A DNA stretch of 59,406 nt from Pontibacter chinhatensis (GTDB lineage: Bacteria > Bacteroidota > Bacteroidia > Cytophagales > Hymenobacteraceae): the NCBI RefSeq assembly GCF_900113285.1, contig NZ_FOOT01000013.1, positions 1 to 59,406 of the forward strand, read 5' to 3'. The position numbers and the translations under genes are program-made. Positions 51,358 to 59,311 of the stretch are shown piece by piece. Numbering within the stretch: position 1 is the stretch's first letter; each line of letters opens with the position of its first letter. The notes beneath the pieces are model-generated. The model made no database searches. It was not told the origin of the DNA and saw only the letters and a program-made list of their open reading frames with translations.

Positions 51358-52215
51358 ATGAAATCACCCAAAGGCAGGATAGTGGCCATCGGCGGCAACG
51401 AGGACAAAGGCATCGCCCCTTCTCCGGAAGCCGTGGAACTCAAGCAACCCTCACACTTTTTCAACCAGGGTATCCTTAAGCGCATCCATGATGAGCTTTA
51501 CGGCCCCGGCACCCGCATCGAGGTCATTACCACGGCCACCCGCTTCCCTGAGGAGGTGGGCAACGTATACACCGATGCCTTTCTGAAACTGGGATGCGAT
51601 AACGTGGGCATCCTGCCCCTTCAGGACCGGGAAGACACTGCCAGGCCCGACTACCTGGAACGCCTCCGCAAAACGGACTGCGTGATGCTGAGCGGCGGCG
51701 ACCAGAGCCGTTTGCCCCACGTGCTACTTGGCACGAAAGCGCTGCAAATCATCAGAAACCGCTACGAACAGGAGGAGATGTTTTTGATATCGGGCACCAG
51801 CGCCGGGGCCATGGCCTTGTCGGGCCTGATGATAAACGGTTCGCTGGAAAGAGACCCGCTGCTAAAAGGGACGGTGGAGCTCCGGCAGGGGCTGGGCCTG
51901 CTGCAGCAGATCATCATCGACACGCACTTTGTCAACCGCCGCCGCATCCCGCGCCTCATCGAGGCCGTGGCCTCCACCACCTCCCACATCGGCATAGGTT
52001 TGGGCGAGGACACGGGCATCCTGATCAAACAGAACAGCTGCATCGAAACAATCGGCTCCGGGCTGGTCATCATCATCGACGGGCGGCAGGTGCTGCGAAA
52101 CAACTACCAAAAGGCGAAAGAAGAGGAGGCACTTTGCATCGAGAACCTTATCCTGCACGTCCTGCCAAAAGGGCAATCGTACCACCTGGCCTCCGGCGAG
52201 TTTAGTAACTGCTAA
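51358..52215 (+). CDS. Cyanophycinase-like serine peptidase (S51)
   Basis: 285 residues. The nucleophile elbow GTSAGAMALSG is diagnostic for S51; GGDQSRLPHVL, a His in IDTHFVNRRRIPRLIEA and an acidic GLGEDTGILI complete the expected pocket. Cyanophycinases cut the Asp-Arg polymer cyanophycin; no cyanophycin synthetase is visible, so the substrate may be another beta-aspartyl peptide. No signal peptide. It lies 33 bases after the cupredoxin gene, probably in the same operon. Confidence 0.9.
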   Translation: MKSPKGRIVAIGGNEDKGIAPSPEAVELKQPSHFFNQGILKRIHDELYGPGTRIEVITTATRFPEEVGNVYTDAFLKLGCDNVGILPLQDREDTARPDYLERLRKTDCVMLSGGDQSRLPHVLLGTKALQIIRNRYEQEEMFLISGTSAGAMALSGLMINGSLERDPLLKGTVELRQGLGLLQQIIIDTHFVNRRRIPRLIEAVASTTSHIGIGLGEDTGILIKQNSCIETIGSGLVIIIDGRQVLRNNYQKAKEEEALCIENLILHVLPKGQSYHLASGEFSNC

Positions 52216-52367
52216 GCTGCCTTGAAAGACCTTACCCATTCGCAGCAAGTATAAAAGTATCGCATCACCCTGCGCACCAAAGTATAAACTATCCTCTAAA
52301 ATATTTTTTCTGGCCAAGGCAACCGTGGCGGCATTTCGTCCGTGATGGGAGCGCAAATTCTGGAACA
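52216..52367. other. Leader of the second ECF sigma gene
   Basis: Contains two AAGTATA motifs and GGCAACC...CGTC (about 52318-52344), which has the look of an ECF -35/-10 pair. I regard it as suggestive only. Confidence 0.35.
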
Positions 52368-52934
52368 GTGAGCGAGACAGAAGGCAAAGAGTTGGACCAA
52401 ATGCTTCAAGGTTGCCTGCAACAGGACCGGGAAGCACAGAGAAAGCTGTACAAGCATTTCTTCGGCTACGCTTTGAGCATCTGCGCCCGCTACTCCCAGA
52501 ACCTGGAGGAGGCCAAGGAAGTGCTGAACGACGGCTTTATGAAGGTATTCACCCGGCTAAAGCAGTACGACCCGCACAAGCCCTTTAAGCTGTGGCTGCG
52601 GCGGATCATGATCAACACCGCCCTGGATAACTACCGGCACAACCTCCGGACCTACCACCTCCAGAACCTGGAAACGGCAGAGCCGGAGGCTGACCCTTAC
52701 GATGTGGTGCAGCAGATAAACTACGAGTACTTGATCTCGCTGGTACAGAAGCTCTCGCCAGCTTACCGGGCCGTGTTTAACCTGTTCGTGATAGACGGAT
52801 ACAACCATGAGGAAATTTCCCGGATGCTCAGCATCTCGGTCGGGACCTCGAAATCGAACCTTGCCAAGGCAAGGGCTAACCTTCGGGAGACGCTCAAAAA
52901 AAGCAGGATAGAAGAGTATAAGCAATATGTCTGA
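52368..52934 (+). CDS. ECF-type RNA polymerase sigma factor
   Basis: 188 residues, start codon GTG (MSETEGKELDQMLQ). Sigma-2: RKLYKHFFGYALSICARY, AKEVLNDGFMKVFTRLKQY and FKLWLRRIMINTALDNYR. Sigma-4: LSPAYRAVFNLFVIDGYNHEEISRMLSISVGTSKSNLAKAR. It overlaps the following anti-sigma gene by eight bases, which is the usual translational coupling. Distinct from the first sigma, with no obvious shared promoter pattern. Confidence 0.93.
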   Translation: MSETEGKELDQMLQGCLQQDREAQRKLYKHFFGYALSICARYSQNLEEAKEVLNDGFMKVFTRLKQYDPHKPFKLWLRRIMINTALDNYRHNLRTYHLQNLETAEPEADPYDVVQQINYEYLISLVQKLSPAYRAVFNLFVIDGYNHEEISRMLSISVGTSKSNLAKARANLRETLKKSRIEEYKQYV

Positions 52935-54120
52935 CGAAGAACTTGACGACCTGTTCAGAAGATCAGCCGAGGGCTACGAGCCTCCCTTTGACCCGGAAGC
53001 CTGGAAGGCCATGGATCGCAGGCTGGATGGAAAGGCTGGTGCGGGGGCTACCCTCAGGCGCTGGCTACCGGTACTGCTACTCGGCCTTCTGCTTGGCGTA
53101 GTAACCGTTTGGCAACTGACAGAAAACGCTGCCCCTACAGTGGCGCCGGAGCCTGGCACGGCCTCAAAAGAAAAAGCGCTGATTACACCACCAACTGAGC
53201 TGCCGGGGCGAGGGGATGCCGGAGCAAGTATAACTTCACCCGAATCCAGGCTACCCGCATCCTCTCGCCCCCTTACCCCGGCGGCACCCGCCTCCCCACA
53301 GCGCAGCGTTTCGGCTGCGCCTGGCCCTGCAGCAACCAAGGCCACCCTGGCAGAGCCTCTGAAAAGCACCACCCCTGTGATAGCGGCCCAAGGGCCATCG
53401 ATAAAAAAGTATAGCTTTGGGAACAGCGTCGCCCCTCTGGCCGCAAAGTATAAACCGGCGGCTACTGCACCCGACTCCACCACGCAGCCAACGGAGGCTG
53501 AGCCTGATGAACCCTACCAGGAGAAGGTGTTTTTGCGGAACATAACCCTGGCCCTGGTAGTAGCGCCGGACTTCACCACCGTCAGGTTCAAAAATGCCGA
53601 GGCGGTAAGTATGAATGCTGGTTTGCTGGTTAGCCTGCCGCTAACTAAACGCCTGAGCCTGGTGACCGGGGCGCTAAATGCCACCAAGCGCTACAACACC
53701 AACGCCCGGGAATACGAGCCCTACACCGGTTTCTGGGACGGGCACCACATTCCTGATGCCATTGTGGCCAAATGCCAGGTGCTCGACATTCCGCTGAACC
53801 TGCAGTATGTGGTACTGGCGCGCAGCAAACACGCAGTTTCGGTGCAGGCAGGGCTCTCCAGCTACCTGATGCTGAACGAGAAGTATACGTACCGCTACGG
53901 CGGGCCGCGCCCCTACATCCGGGATTTGGAGGTGAGGAACGAGAACAGGCACTGGTTCGGGGTGCAGAATCTCTCGGTAGGTTACACGCACCAGCTGAGC
54001 CCTGCCTTCAGTTTCGGGGCAGAGCCTTTTGCCAAGATCCCGCTCGCCGATATTGGGGCGGGGCGCGTGAAACTGACGAGCGCGGGGATACTTTTTAAGG
54101 CAGGCTATACTTTGCGCTAA
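52927..54120 (+). CDS. Anti-sigma-like protein fused to an outer-membrane beta-barrel-like domain
   Basis: 397 residues. N-terminal 46 residues are cytoplasmic and acidic (SDEELDDLFRRSAEGYEPPFD), like the sigma-binding part of small anti-sigma factors. One membrane segment follows (WLPVLLLGLLLGVVTVW, about 45-62), then a Pro/Ala/Thr-rich linker to about 200, then a domain of alternating beta strands (VSLPLTKRLSLVTGAL, KHAVSVQAGLSSYLML, LSPAFSFGAEPFAKIPL, GILFKAGYTLR) ending in an aromatic-rich C-terminus, like porin-family barrels. It probably holds the sigma and senses the envelope. Overlaps the sigma gene by eight bases. Confidence 0.75.
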   Translation: MSDEELDDLFRRSAEGYEPPFDPEAWKAMDRRLDGKAGAGATLRRWLPVLLLGLLLGVVTVWQLTENAAPTVAPEPGTASKEKALITPPTELPGRGDAGASITSPESRLPASSRPLTPAAPASPQRSVSAAPGPAATKATLAEPLKSTTPVIAAQGPSIKKYSFGNSVAPLAAKYKPAATAPDSTTQPTEAEPDEPYQEKVFLRNITLALVVAPDFTTVRFKNAEAVSMNAGLLVSLPLTKRLSLVTGALNATKRYNTNAREYEPYTGFWDGHHIPDAIVAKCQVLDIPLNLQYVVLARSKHAVSVQAGLSSYLMLNEKYTYRYGGPRPYIRDLEVRNENRHWFGVQNLSVGYTHQLSPAFSFGAEPFAKIPLADIGAGRVKLTSAGILFKAGYTLR

Positions 54121-54147
54121 CTCCCGGCCACTAATACACCACCACGA

Positions 54148-54168
54148 TAACACAGCCTACCTGTGTTA
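54148..54168. promoter_or_regulatory. 21-bp inverted repeat before the CHRD gene
   Basis: TAACACAG-CCTAC-CTGTGTTA, perfect 8-bp arms. It lies 27 bases past the anti-sigma stop and 54 bases before the CHRD ATG. Could be an operator or a terminator without a U-run. Confidence 0.45.
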
Positions 54169-54222
54169 GGAAGAAGCTTATTGCCCACACATTTCAATTC
54201 TTACTTTTAATTTATCAATGAG

Positions 54223-54720
54223 ATGAAAACATATCGAATCTCCATTAAAACCCTTTTTGCTCTGGTGCTGCCCCTGCTGTTTGCCATGGGCGGCTGCAAC
54301 GACGACGATGATGGCGGCAACCCGAACCCGATGGATGAGATTATACAACTGCAGGAGGTGACACTGACCGGCGCCCAGGAAGTGCCTGCCAACACCTCGG
54401 AAGCGACAGGCACCTTCCGGGGCACTTATAATAAGACCACCCGCATCATGACCTACAACATCACCTTCCAGGGCATTACGCCTACCGCCATGCACTTCCA
54501 CAGGGGCGCCGTAGGCTCACCCGGTCCGATTGTGATTCCGATTAACCCTGGCGCAGATCCTTATTCGAGCGCCAACCCTTTCAGAAGCCCGCTTTCAGGT
54601 GCTTCGCCGGCGCTGACAGCCGACCAGGAAACAGAGTTGCTGAGCGGTGGCTGGTTCCTTAACATCCACAGCAGCGACTTCCCGGACGGAGAGATCAGGG
54701 CACAAGTGCTACCACAATAG
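54223..54720 (+). CDS. CHRD-domain lipoprotein
   Basis: 165 residues. Lipoprotein signal LFAMGGC, then an Asp/Asn-rich spacer (DDDDGGNPNP), then a CHRD domain (about 40-165) with LTGAQEVPANTSEATGTF, MHFHRGAVGSPGPIV and a final NIHSSDFPDGEIRAQV. CHRD domains are beta-rich and possibly bind ligands or other proteins on the surface. It opens a unit with a cytochrome, YceI and DUF5777 genes. Confidence 0.88.
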   Translation: MKTYRISIKTLFALVLPLLFAMGGCNDDDDGGNPNPMDEIIQLQEVTLTGAQEVPANTSEATGTFRGTYNKTTRIMTYNITFQGITPTAMHFHRGAVGSPGPIVIPINPGADPYSSANPFRSPLSGASPALTADQETELLSGGWFLNIHSSDFPDGEIRAQVLPQ

Positions 54721-54814
54721 TTCATAGCTACCTGTCCGGCTGCACGCTCACTGGCAGTCGGGCAGGACTCTCCCCTTGTCCGGTACATCTCATAAACCAC
54801 TTCATCCCATCACT

Positions 54815-55201
54815 ATGATTCGCCAAAGTATAAAACTTCTGTCGGTACTGGCTTTCCTGCTGGCTGTTGGCGCTGTTTCCTGCACCGACGATAACGAAGA
54901 AGACCTGATGCCCGCCGATCCGCTGGCGCAGTGCAGCACAGACGCCGTTACGTTTTCGGGTACCGTGGTGCCCATACTTGCCGCCAACTGCTACAGGTGC
55001 CACGCCTCCAGCATAGCCGAGGGCGGAGTGGTGCTGGATAGCTACGAGGGTGTGGTCGAAGAGGCCCATCACGGGCACCTGGTCGGCGTGATTTCGCATG
55101 CGCCCGGCTTTATACCCATGCCCCAGGACGCCCCCAAACTAGCTGAATGTGACATCGCCAAAATCCGCAAATGGGTGGATGCCGGCTTTCCGAACAACTA
55201 A
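54815..55201 (+). CDS. Mono-haem c-type cytochrome lipoprotein
   Basis: 128 residues from ATG 54815 (MIRQSIKLLSVLAF). Lipobox VGAVSC. One haem-binding CYRCH motif (near residue 58) and a possible axial ligand Met in FIPMPQDA, ending with IRKWVDAGFPNN, a common tail of Bacteroidota cytochrome-like proteins (planctomycete-type cytochrome C-like). Anchored in the membrane by lipid. It is the only haem protein of the module. Confidence 0.85.
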   Translation: MIRQSIKLLSVLAFLLAVGAVSCTDDNEEDLMPADPLAQCSTDAVTFSGTVVPILAANCYRCHASSIAEGGVVLDSYEGVVEEAHHGHLVGVISHAPGFIPMPQDAPKLAECDIAKIRKWVDAGFPNN

Positions 55202-55211
55202 CCTACTACCT

Positions 55212-55778
55212 ATGAAGCCCTTGCTCCTACTTTTATTTCTGCTGCTCTGGACTCAAGCCCAAGTCTTGGCACAGGCCCGGTACGCCACCAAAACCGGCCA
55301 TATCTGGTTTTTCTCGGATGCCCCTTTAGAGGATATTGAAGCGCACAACCATAAGGTCGTTTCCATTCTGGACATGAGCTCCGGCGAACTGGTTTTCTCG
55401 GTGCCCATGAACGAGTTCCAGTTCCGCAAGAAGCTGATGCAAACCCACTTCAACGAGAACTACGTGGAGTCAGACAAGTATCCGAAAGCCTCCTTCAAGG
55501 GCAAGGTCGTCAACATAAAGGAAGTGAACCTGCAGCAGAACGCAGCCTACAAGGTGCGGGTGCAGGGGGTGCTCAACATACATGGCCGAAACAAGGATAT
55601 TGACACGGTAGGGGTGCTGGAGGTGAAAGACGGCCGGCTGTTGGGCAAGTCGACCTTCTCGGTAACGCCGCAGGAGTTCGACATCAGGATCCCGAGGCTG
55701 GTGCGCAACAACATCGCCCGGCGCATTGACATTTACGTGGATATCACCTACGAACCATTAAAAGGCAACAGCCTCTAA
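55212..55778 (+). CDS. YceI-like periplasmic protein
   Basis: 188 residues from ATG 55212 (MKPLLLLLFLLLW), signal peptide ending VLAQ. The lipocalin-like YceI fold is indicated by ARYATKTGHIWFFSDAPLE, the FNENYVESDKYPKASFKG block and a C-terminal EFDIRIPRL. YceI proteins bind long isoprenoid or lipid ligands such as polyprenyl pyrophosphate or quinones. Ten bases separate it from the cytochrome gene and two from the DUF5777 gene. Confidence 0.9.
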   Translation: MKPLLLLLFLLLWTQAQVLAQARYATKTGHIWFFSDAPLEDIEAHNHKVVSILDMSSGELVFSVPMNEFQFRKKLMQTHFNENYVESDKYPKASFKGKVVNIKEVNLQQNAAYKVRVQGVLNIHGRNKDIDTVGVLEVKDGRLLGKSTFSVTPQEFDIRIPRLVRNNIARRIDIYVDITYEPLKGNSL

Positions 55779-55780
55779 TT

Positions 55781-56671
55781 ATGCGAAAGCGATACGTTCT
55801 GATTATACTTTGCTGCCTGGCCCTGCACACGGCCAAGGCACAAGACGACCTGTTGCAGCTGGCGGAAAGCAGTGACAGCGCTGCTACGGGATTGGTAACG
55901 GGTACTTTTAAGGCTACGCGCCTGGCCAACGGGCACTCGGTAGAGACAAACGGGGCAGGCGTGCTGCTTTTCCTAATCTCCCACCGCTTCGGTACTCTCA
56001 ACAGTGGCGCCTACGAGTTCTTCGGGCTCGACCAGGCCACCATCCGGCTGGGGCTGGAGTATGGCCTCACCGACAGGCTGAACGTAGGCATCGGGCGCAG
56101 CTCGCTCGAGAAGACCTACGACGGCTTTTTAAAGTATAAACTCCTGCAGCAACGGCAAGGCATGGGCATGCCCGTTACCCTCACGCTGTTTACCAGTGCC
56201 GCCATCCGCACCCTGGACTGGCCGCAGGAATCCGGGGGCAACTTCGACTCCAAGCACCGGTTCAGTTATACTTACCAGGCACTGCTTGCGCGCAAGTTTA
56301 CCGAGCGGCTCTCGCTGCAACTCTCCCCTACTTTGGTGCACCGCAACCTCGTTCCCACCCGGCACGACGATACGGATGTGTACGCCCTGGGAGCCGGGGG
56401 CCGCTTTAAGATCACCAAACATACCTCGTTTAACGCTGAGTACTACTACCTGCTCTCCAGCCATACGCGCGAGGATTTTCGGAACGCCCTTTCCCTCGGG
56501 TTCGACATCGAGACGGGAGGGCACGTGTTCCAGCTCATCTTTACCAACGCGCAGGGCATGGTGGAGAAATTCTTTGTGCCGCAGAACACGGGCTACTGGT
56601 CCGACGGCGACATCTACTTCGGCTTCAACATCTCCCGTGTGTTCGACCTGAAGGGAAAAGAGAAATGGTAA
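55781..56671 (+). CDS. DUF5777 outer-membrane beta-barrel protein
   Basis: 296 residues. Signal peptide to about 20 (TAKAQ). Alternating amphipathic strands (RLGLEYGLTDRLNVGIGR, LTLFTSAAIRTLDW, SLQLSPTLVHRNLV, FNAEYYYLLSS) and the closing GDIYFGFNISRVFDL are typical for the family. The catalogue name DUF5777 fits the N-terminal FKATRLANGHSVETNGAG and SHRFG blocks. It ends the CHRD-cytochrome-YceI unit and probably forms the outer-membrane part of it. Confidence 0.87.
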   Translation: MRKRYVLIILCCLALHTAKAQDDLLQLAESSDSAATGLVTGTFKATRLANGHSVETNGAGVLLFLISHRFGTLNSGAYEFFGLDQATIRLGLEYGLTDRLNVGIGRSSLEKTYDGFLKYKLLQQRQGMGMPVTLTLFTSAAIRTLDWPQESGGNFDSKHRFSYTYQALLARKFTERLSLQLSPTLVHRNLVPTRHDDTDVYALGAGGRFKITKHTSFNAEYYYLLSSHTREDFRNALSLGFDIETGGHVFQLIFTNAQGMVEKFFVPQNTGYWSDGDIYFGFNISRVFDLKGKEKW

Positions 56672-56689
56672 AGTATACTCTGTCCAAAG

Positions 56690-56722
56690 AAAACGCCCCT
56701 AACTTGGGGCCAGGGGCGTTTT
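56690..56722. terminator. Bidirectional terminator
   Basis: AAAACGCCCC / GGGGCGTTTT, 10-bp stem with A/T tails on both sides, between the convergent DUF5777 and CDF genes. AAGTATA motifs flank it. Confidence 0.85.
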
Positions 56723-56749
56723 ATACTTTTAAAGTATACCTAAGCTGAA

Positions 56750-57628
56750 TTAAGAAGCCGGGCATTTCTCCCCCACCCGCTCCAGCTCCAGCGTCACCTC
56801 CTGTATGCCATACGGCCTTAGTTTCTCCTTCACCTCTTTTTTGATACGGAGCCACTCCTGCTCTTGCTGCAGCACCACATGCGCTGTCAGTACATGGTGC
56901 TCGCCATCCAGCGACCACACCCGCACCTGGTGCACATCCTGCACATTTGCCAGCGAAAGCACCTGCTCGCGCAGGGTTGCTAACTTTGTATGCAGCGGAT
57001 TTGCCTGCAGCAGCACCCTGATAGCCGCCCAGCCGTTCCTGCCTGCGTTCACCAGCATAAACACCGCGATGCCTATCGACAGCAGCGGGTCGAGCCAGGG
57101 CAACTCGAAGAACATCAGCACCACGCTTACCACCAACACAGCCGCCCAACCCAGCAGGTCCTCGAGCATGTGCAGCGACACAGCCTTTTGGTTCAGGTTA
57201 TGTCCGCCGCGCAGTTTCAGGAACGCAGCCCCGTTCACGGCCAGGCCCAACAGCGCGAAGAGCAGCATGCCCTGCGCATTGGGCATTTCAGGGTTTAAGA
57301 GCCGTTCCAGCGCCTCCTGCAGCACGTACACGGAGCCAAGTATAAGCACCAGCGAAGTGAGCAGCGCGCCGGCCACCGAGTAGCGCTTGTAGCCATAGGT
57401 ATAGGTGGCGTTCCCCTTCTGCTCCGACTTCCGCTGCAGAAAATAACTGACGCCCAGTGCGAAGGCATCGCCGAAGTCGTGCAGCGCGTCGCTCATAATG
57501 GCCACGCTGTTCACAAAAAAGCCCCCTATCAGCTCCAGCACGGCAAAGCCCAGGTTCAGGAAGAAAGCAAAGCCGATGTTGCCGGTGGCAGAATGGTGGT
57601 GGTGTCCGTGGTGATGATGGTGTCCCAT
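56750..57628 (-). CDS. Cation diffusion facilitator (zinc/cadmium efflux type)
   Basis: 292 residues. His-rich N-terminus (GHHHHHGHHHH) for metal sensing or delivery, six membrane segments, and the two HD sites of CDF transporters: SDALHDFGDAFALGV (segment II) and HMLEDLLGWAA (segment V). The C-terminal cytoplasmic domain has VHQVRVWSLDGEHHVLTAHVVL. It exports Zn2+ or similar ions by proton antiport. The HMA gene upstream on the same strand points to a metal-resistance pair. Confidence 0.93.
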   Translation of the reverse strand: MGHHHHHGHHHHSATGNIGFAFFLNLGFAVLELIGGFFVNSVAIMSDALHDFGDAFALGVSYFLQRKSEQKGNATYTYGYKRYSVAGALLTSLVLILGSVYVLQEALERLLNPEMPNAQGMLLFALLGLAVNGAAFLKLRGGHNLNQKAVSLHMLEDLLGWAAVLVVSVVLMFFELPWLDPLLSIGIAVFMLVNAGRNGWAAIRVLLQANPLHTKLATLREQVLSLANVQDVHQVRVWSLDGEHHVLTAHVVLQQEQEWLRIKKEVKEKLRPYGIQEVTLELERVGEKCPAS

Positions 57629-57713
57629 AGTGTTAAAGTATAAACGCCCCGCCTGCCTCCGCAGCAGGGCTGTTTTTCATAGTTTTAGGATGTACTCTAG
57701 ATGGTTATACTTG

Positions 57714-57923
57714 CTACAGCGCCTCTGCCTTGAAGCCGGCCTTCTCCACGGTGGCAATCACCTCGCTGGCAGAAAGGGAGTCGGTTTTAACGGTGAGGAT
57801 TTTGCTGCGGTTGGCGGTATCCACGGTCCACTCGCACACGCCTTCCGCGGCATCGAGCACCGGCGTTACCTTAGACACACAGCCGCCGCAGTTGATGTTG
57901 GTTTTGAATTGTAGCTCTTTCAT
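57714..57923 (-). CDS. HMA-domain metal-binding protein
   Basis: 69 residues, a complete ferredoxin-like heavy-metal-associated domain. The metal site is NCGGC (N-C-x-x-C, with Gly-Gly) near residue 12, where copper chaperones usually have CxxC. Probably a CopZ-like soluble chaperone or a sensor. It is 85 bases upstream of the CDF gene; both AAGTATA motifs of the gap lie between them. Confidence 0.88.
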   Translation of the reverse strand: MKELQFKTNINCGGCVSKVTPVLDAAEGVCEWTVDTANRSKILTVKTDSLSASEVIATVEKAGFKAEAL

Positions 57924-58125
57924 GTTCTATTCTATTATTATGGATGTTGAATAGGACAAAAGTAGAGTGAAGTGTGGGTGGAGGTGTTACAGAATCTTGG
58001 GTGTTTGTTGCAGGATTTTGTGGGAATGAAAAGCTTTCTTATATTCTTTTTTTTATTCTATATTTAAAGTATAAAGGAATAGAATTTTTACCAATAAGTA
58101 ATAAAGCTTAATTAAACCCACCCCG
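57924..58125. other. AT-rich gap before the DUF3800 gene
   Basis: No gene. The base composition drops here to the low-GC level of the following gene; one AAGTATA is present (58069). Confidence 0.5.
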
Positions 58126-59268
58126 ATGCAGCATAACATAACAGCTTTTGCAGACGAATACGGTAATAATTCTTTTGACTTTGAAAGGCAAGGAAGTCAC
58201 TTTATTGTTGCAACTGTCATCTGCAAGAATGAAAATCTTGAGAAGCTTAAGAATGACCTTGACCAAATAAGGAAAACTCACAAATTTCAGACTGGTGAGA
58301 TTAAATCTAGTGGGGTGGGTCCAAATCATGCAAGACGGAAAAGAATTCTAAATGATATAGCAAAACTTGATGTTGCAGTTTATGCAGTGATAGTAGATAA
58401 AAGGCAGTTATTCGGTAAGGGATTTGAGTTCAAAAAGTCATTTTATAAGTACTTAAACAATCTACTTTATAAAGAACTTTTCAGGACATACCCTAGTCTT
58501 GAATTATATGTTGACGAGCATGGAGGAAGTGACTACATGCAGGAATTTAAGAGGTATGTTGAAAAGAATCATCCACGTAGCCTATTTTACAGCTACGACT
58601 TCAGTATTCTGGACAGCAAGCACAGCAAATATATACAGCTTGCTGATTTCGTTGCAGGTACTCTTGGTTACATTTATGACTCTTCAAAAACTTCTGAACA
58701 CAGCGCAGAATTTGAAAAATTATTAGAGCCTATTGTAAGTGGTCTTAACTTCTTCCCTAGAGAAGTTACATTCAAAGAGTTAGCTGAAAGTAATATAGAT
58801 GAATCATTTGATCCACAAATCGCAGAGACTTGCTACTTGAGGATTCATCACTTTTTGGAAAAAGAAACTGGAAGCGATCAGCAGAAAATTGATCAAATCA
58901 GTTTTCTTAAACTCCTACTGCTATACCAGAGAGCGAATGCAAAGAATAAATACATCTCAACAAAAGAAATTTTTAATCACCTAAATCAGAGTCGAACAGA
59001 GAATTTAAAAGAAGAATATTTCAGAACCAAGGTTGTGGGAGCACTAAGAGATCAAGGAGTTATAATTGCATCAGGCACAAGCGGCTATAAAATTCCCACA
59101 TCTTCTAAAGACCTAAACAATTTTGTTAGGCATGGTAAGAGAATTATCTTACCTATGCTCAACAGAATAAAAGAAGCTAGAGAGGCAATAAAGCTTGCTA
59201 CCGGTAATGATCTAGATTTGCTCGGCCATCAAGAATTTCAAGAACTCAAAATCCTACTAGAAAAATAG
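58126..59268 (+). CDS. DUF3800 family protein with C-terminal extension
   Basis: 380 residues. The N-terminal 230 residues match DUF3800: an Asp-rich start (ITAFADEYGNN), EIKSSGVGPNHARR, LYVDEHGG and YIQLADFVAGTLGYIYD. The fold is RNase H-like and the acidic residues could bind metals. The last 120 residues (about 260-380) look like a separate helical, possibly winged-helix domain (KYISTKEIFNHLNQSRTENLKEEYF). It is clearly more AT-rich than the rest of the window, lacks the AAGTATA motif and lies directly against the terminal repeat, so it was probably acquired. DUF3800 genes are often in mobile or defence islands; a defence role is only a possibility. Confidence 0.85.
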   Translation: MQHNITAFADEYGNNSFDFERQGSHFIVATVICKNENLEKLKNDLDQIRKTHKFQTGEIKSSGVGPNHARRKRILNDIAKLDVAVYAVIVDKRQLFGKGFEFKKSFYKYLNNLLYKELFRTYPSLELYVDEHGGSDYMQEFKRYVEKNHPRSLFYSYDFSILDSKHSKYIQLADFVAGTLGYIYDSSKTSEHSAEFEKLLEPIVSGLNFFPREVTFKELAESNIDESFDPQIAETCYLRIHHFLEKETGSDQQKIDQISFLKLLLLYQRANAKNKYISTKEIFNHLNQSRTENLKEEYFRTKVVGALRDQGVIIASGTSGYKIPTSSKDLNNFVRHGKRIILPMLNRIKEAREAIKLATGNDLDLLGHQEFQELKILLEK

Positions 59269-59311
59269 GAGCTGTATCGTGAGCTTAGATACGATTGAAC
59301 TAGGAAGTATA

